Source: Pseudomonas sp. ANT_J12 (lineage in GTDB: Bacteria; Pseudomonadota; Gammaproteobacteria; Pseudomonadales; Pseudomonadaceae). From it: a DNA stretch of 64,000 nt. The notes under the pieces were generated by a model. It was not told the DNA's origin. It did not search any database and saw only the letters and a program-made list of their open reading frames with translations. Below, one piece after another: positions 63,795-64,000 of this stretch; position 1 is the first letter of the stretch; the number at the start of each line of letters is the position of its first letter. The stretch is taken from positions 1 through 64,000 of the forward strand of contig NZ_VOBN01000027.1 in the NCBI RefSeq assembly GCF_008370045.1, read 5' to 3'. Made by a program: the position numbers and the translations under genes.

Positions 63795-64000
63795 ATGCAT
63801 AAAGCATTGGTTGTAGACGATCATCCGTTCATTCGGGCAACTGTAAAAGTGTTGCTGGAACGCGAGCAATTCGAAGTCGTCGCCGAGGCTGATAATGGCG
63901 TGGATGCGGTGCAACTGGCTCGCAAGCACGACCCGGAACTGATCCTGCTGGATATCGCCATGCCGAGCCTGGATGGATTGGAAGTCATCAACCGGATCAG
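63795..64000 (+). CDS. rocA1: RocA1-like response regulator (5' part, runs off the window)
   Basis: 68 residues visible of an expected 210 or so. Receiver start MHKALVVDDHPFIRATVK with D8-D9, and phosphoacceptor D53 (LLDIAMPSLDG). Adjacent to rocR as in the P. aeruginosa roc locus, though here both are on the same strand. The sensor (rocS1) would lie beyond the window. Confidence 0.75.
   Translation, partial: MHKALVVDDHPFIRATVKVLLEREQFEVVAEADNGVDAVQLARKHDPELILLDIAMPSLDGLEVINRI

Overview
The window looks like a chromosomal segment of a Pseudomonas of the fluorescens group. It has high GC and typical pseudomonad genes (TonB siderophore receptor, DNA polymerase II, RocR-like regulator). The gaps are studded with the palindromic REP elements of these genomes, with arms such as GTAGGAGCAAAGCTTGCTCG or GATCGCAGCCTTCGGCA. 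No rRNA, tRNA, CRISPR, prophage or insertion sequence was seen.

Layout. (1) 0.2-18.6 kb is mostly housekeeping and metabolism: a cysteine-type hemB, an FAD monooxygenase, a TonB receptor, a DUF1615 lipoprotein, a small secreted protein made of eight 13-residue repeats, GNAT, DUF4349, GST, CBS, polB, DUF1810, an aldo/keto reductase, periplasmic galM, a lipoprotein, a TauE-like permease and a DUF4174 protein. (2) 18.7-42.7 kb is a surface-adhesion and signalling island: three BvgA/EvgA/RocA-type response regulators, a chemoreceptor, a fimbrial adhesin-like protein, two pertactin-like autotransporters, two BvgS/EvgS-type hybrid kinases and a chaperone-usher fimbrial cluster (pilin, chaperone, usher, degenerate EAL protein, second pilin). 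(3) 43-53.9 kb holds an SDR, an MFS exporter, ampC with a divergent AmpR-like LysR gene, a glucarate cassette (gudD, a gudP-like transporter, a FadR-type regulator), an EamA transporter with a divergent LysR gene, and an orphan Arc-like protein. (4) 53.9-62.2 kb is a LysR gene divergent from a tightly overlapping operon: polyamine-type ABC importer, three-subunit opine-oxidase/D-hydroxyproline-dehydrogenase-like flavoenzyme, and RidA. (5) 62.4 kb to the end holds a rocR-like REC-EAL gene followed by a rocA1-like regulator cut by the window edge.

The most interesting signal is a promoter architecture shared across the adhesion island. Upstream of the adhesin gene (21414), both pilin genes (30411, 35551) and probably rocR (62454), three TCCTAC-like hexamers lie 23 and then 22 bp apart, with a TAATCT-like -10 box exactly 28 bp downstream of the third. 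The rocR copy includes the palindrome TAGGAAATTTCCTA, which is two inverted heptads of the BvgA type. I infer that these are binding arrays for the island's BvgA-like regulators, making a Bvg/Roc-like regulon of fimbriae, autotransporters and c-di-GMP proteins.

Three large genes of this island are interrupted: autotransporter 1 by an in-frame TAA, the usher by a one-base frameshift, and the second sensor kinase by a one-base frameshift. Either the island is being silenced in this strain or the assembly has errors there; reads would decide. Gene starts were chosen from ribosome binding sites and signal peptides. Families were assigned by reading motifs, without any database search.
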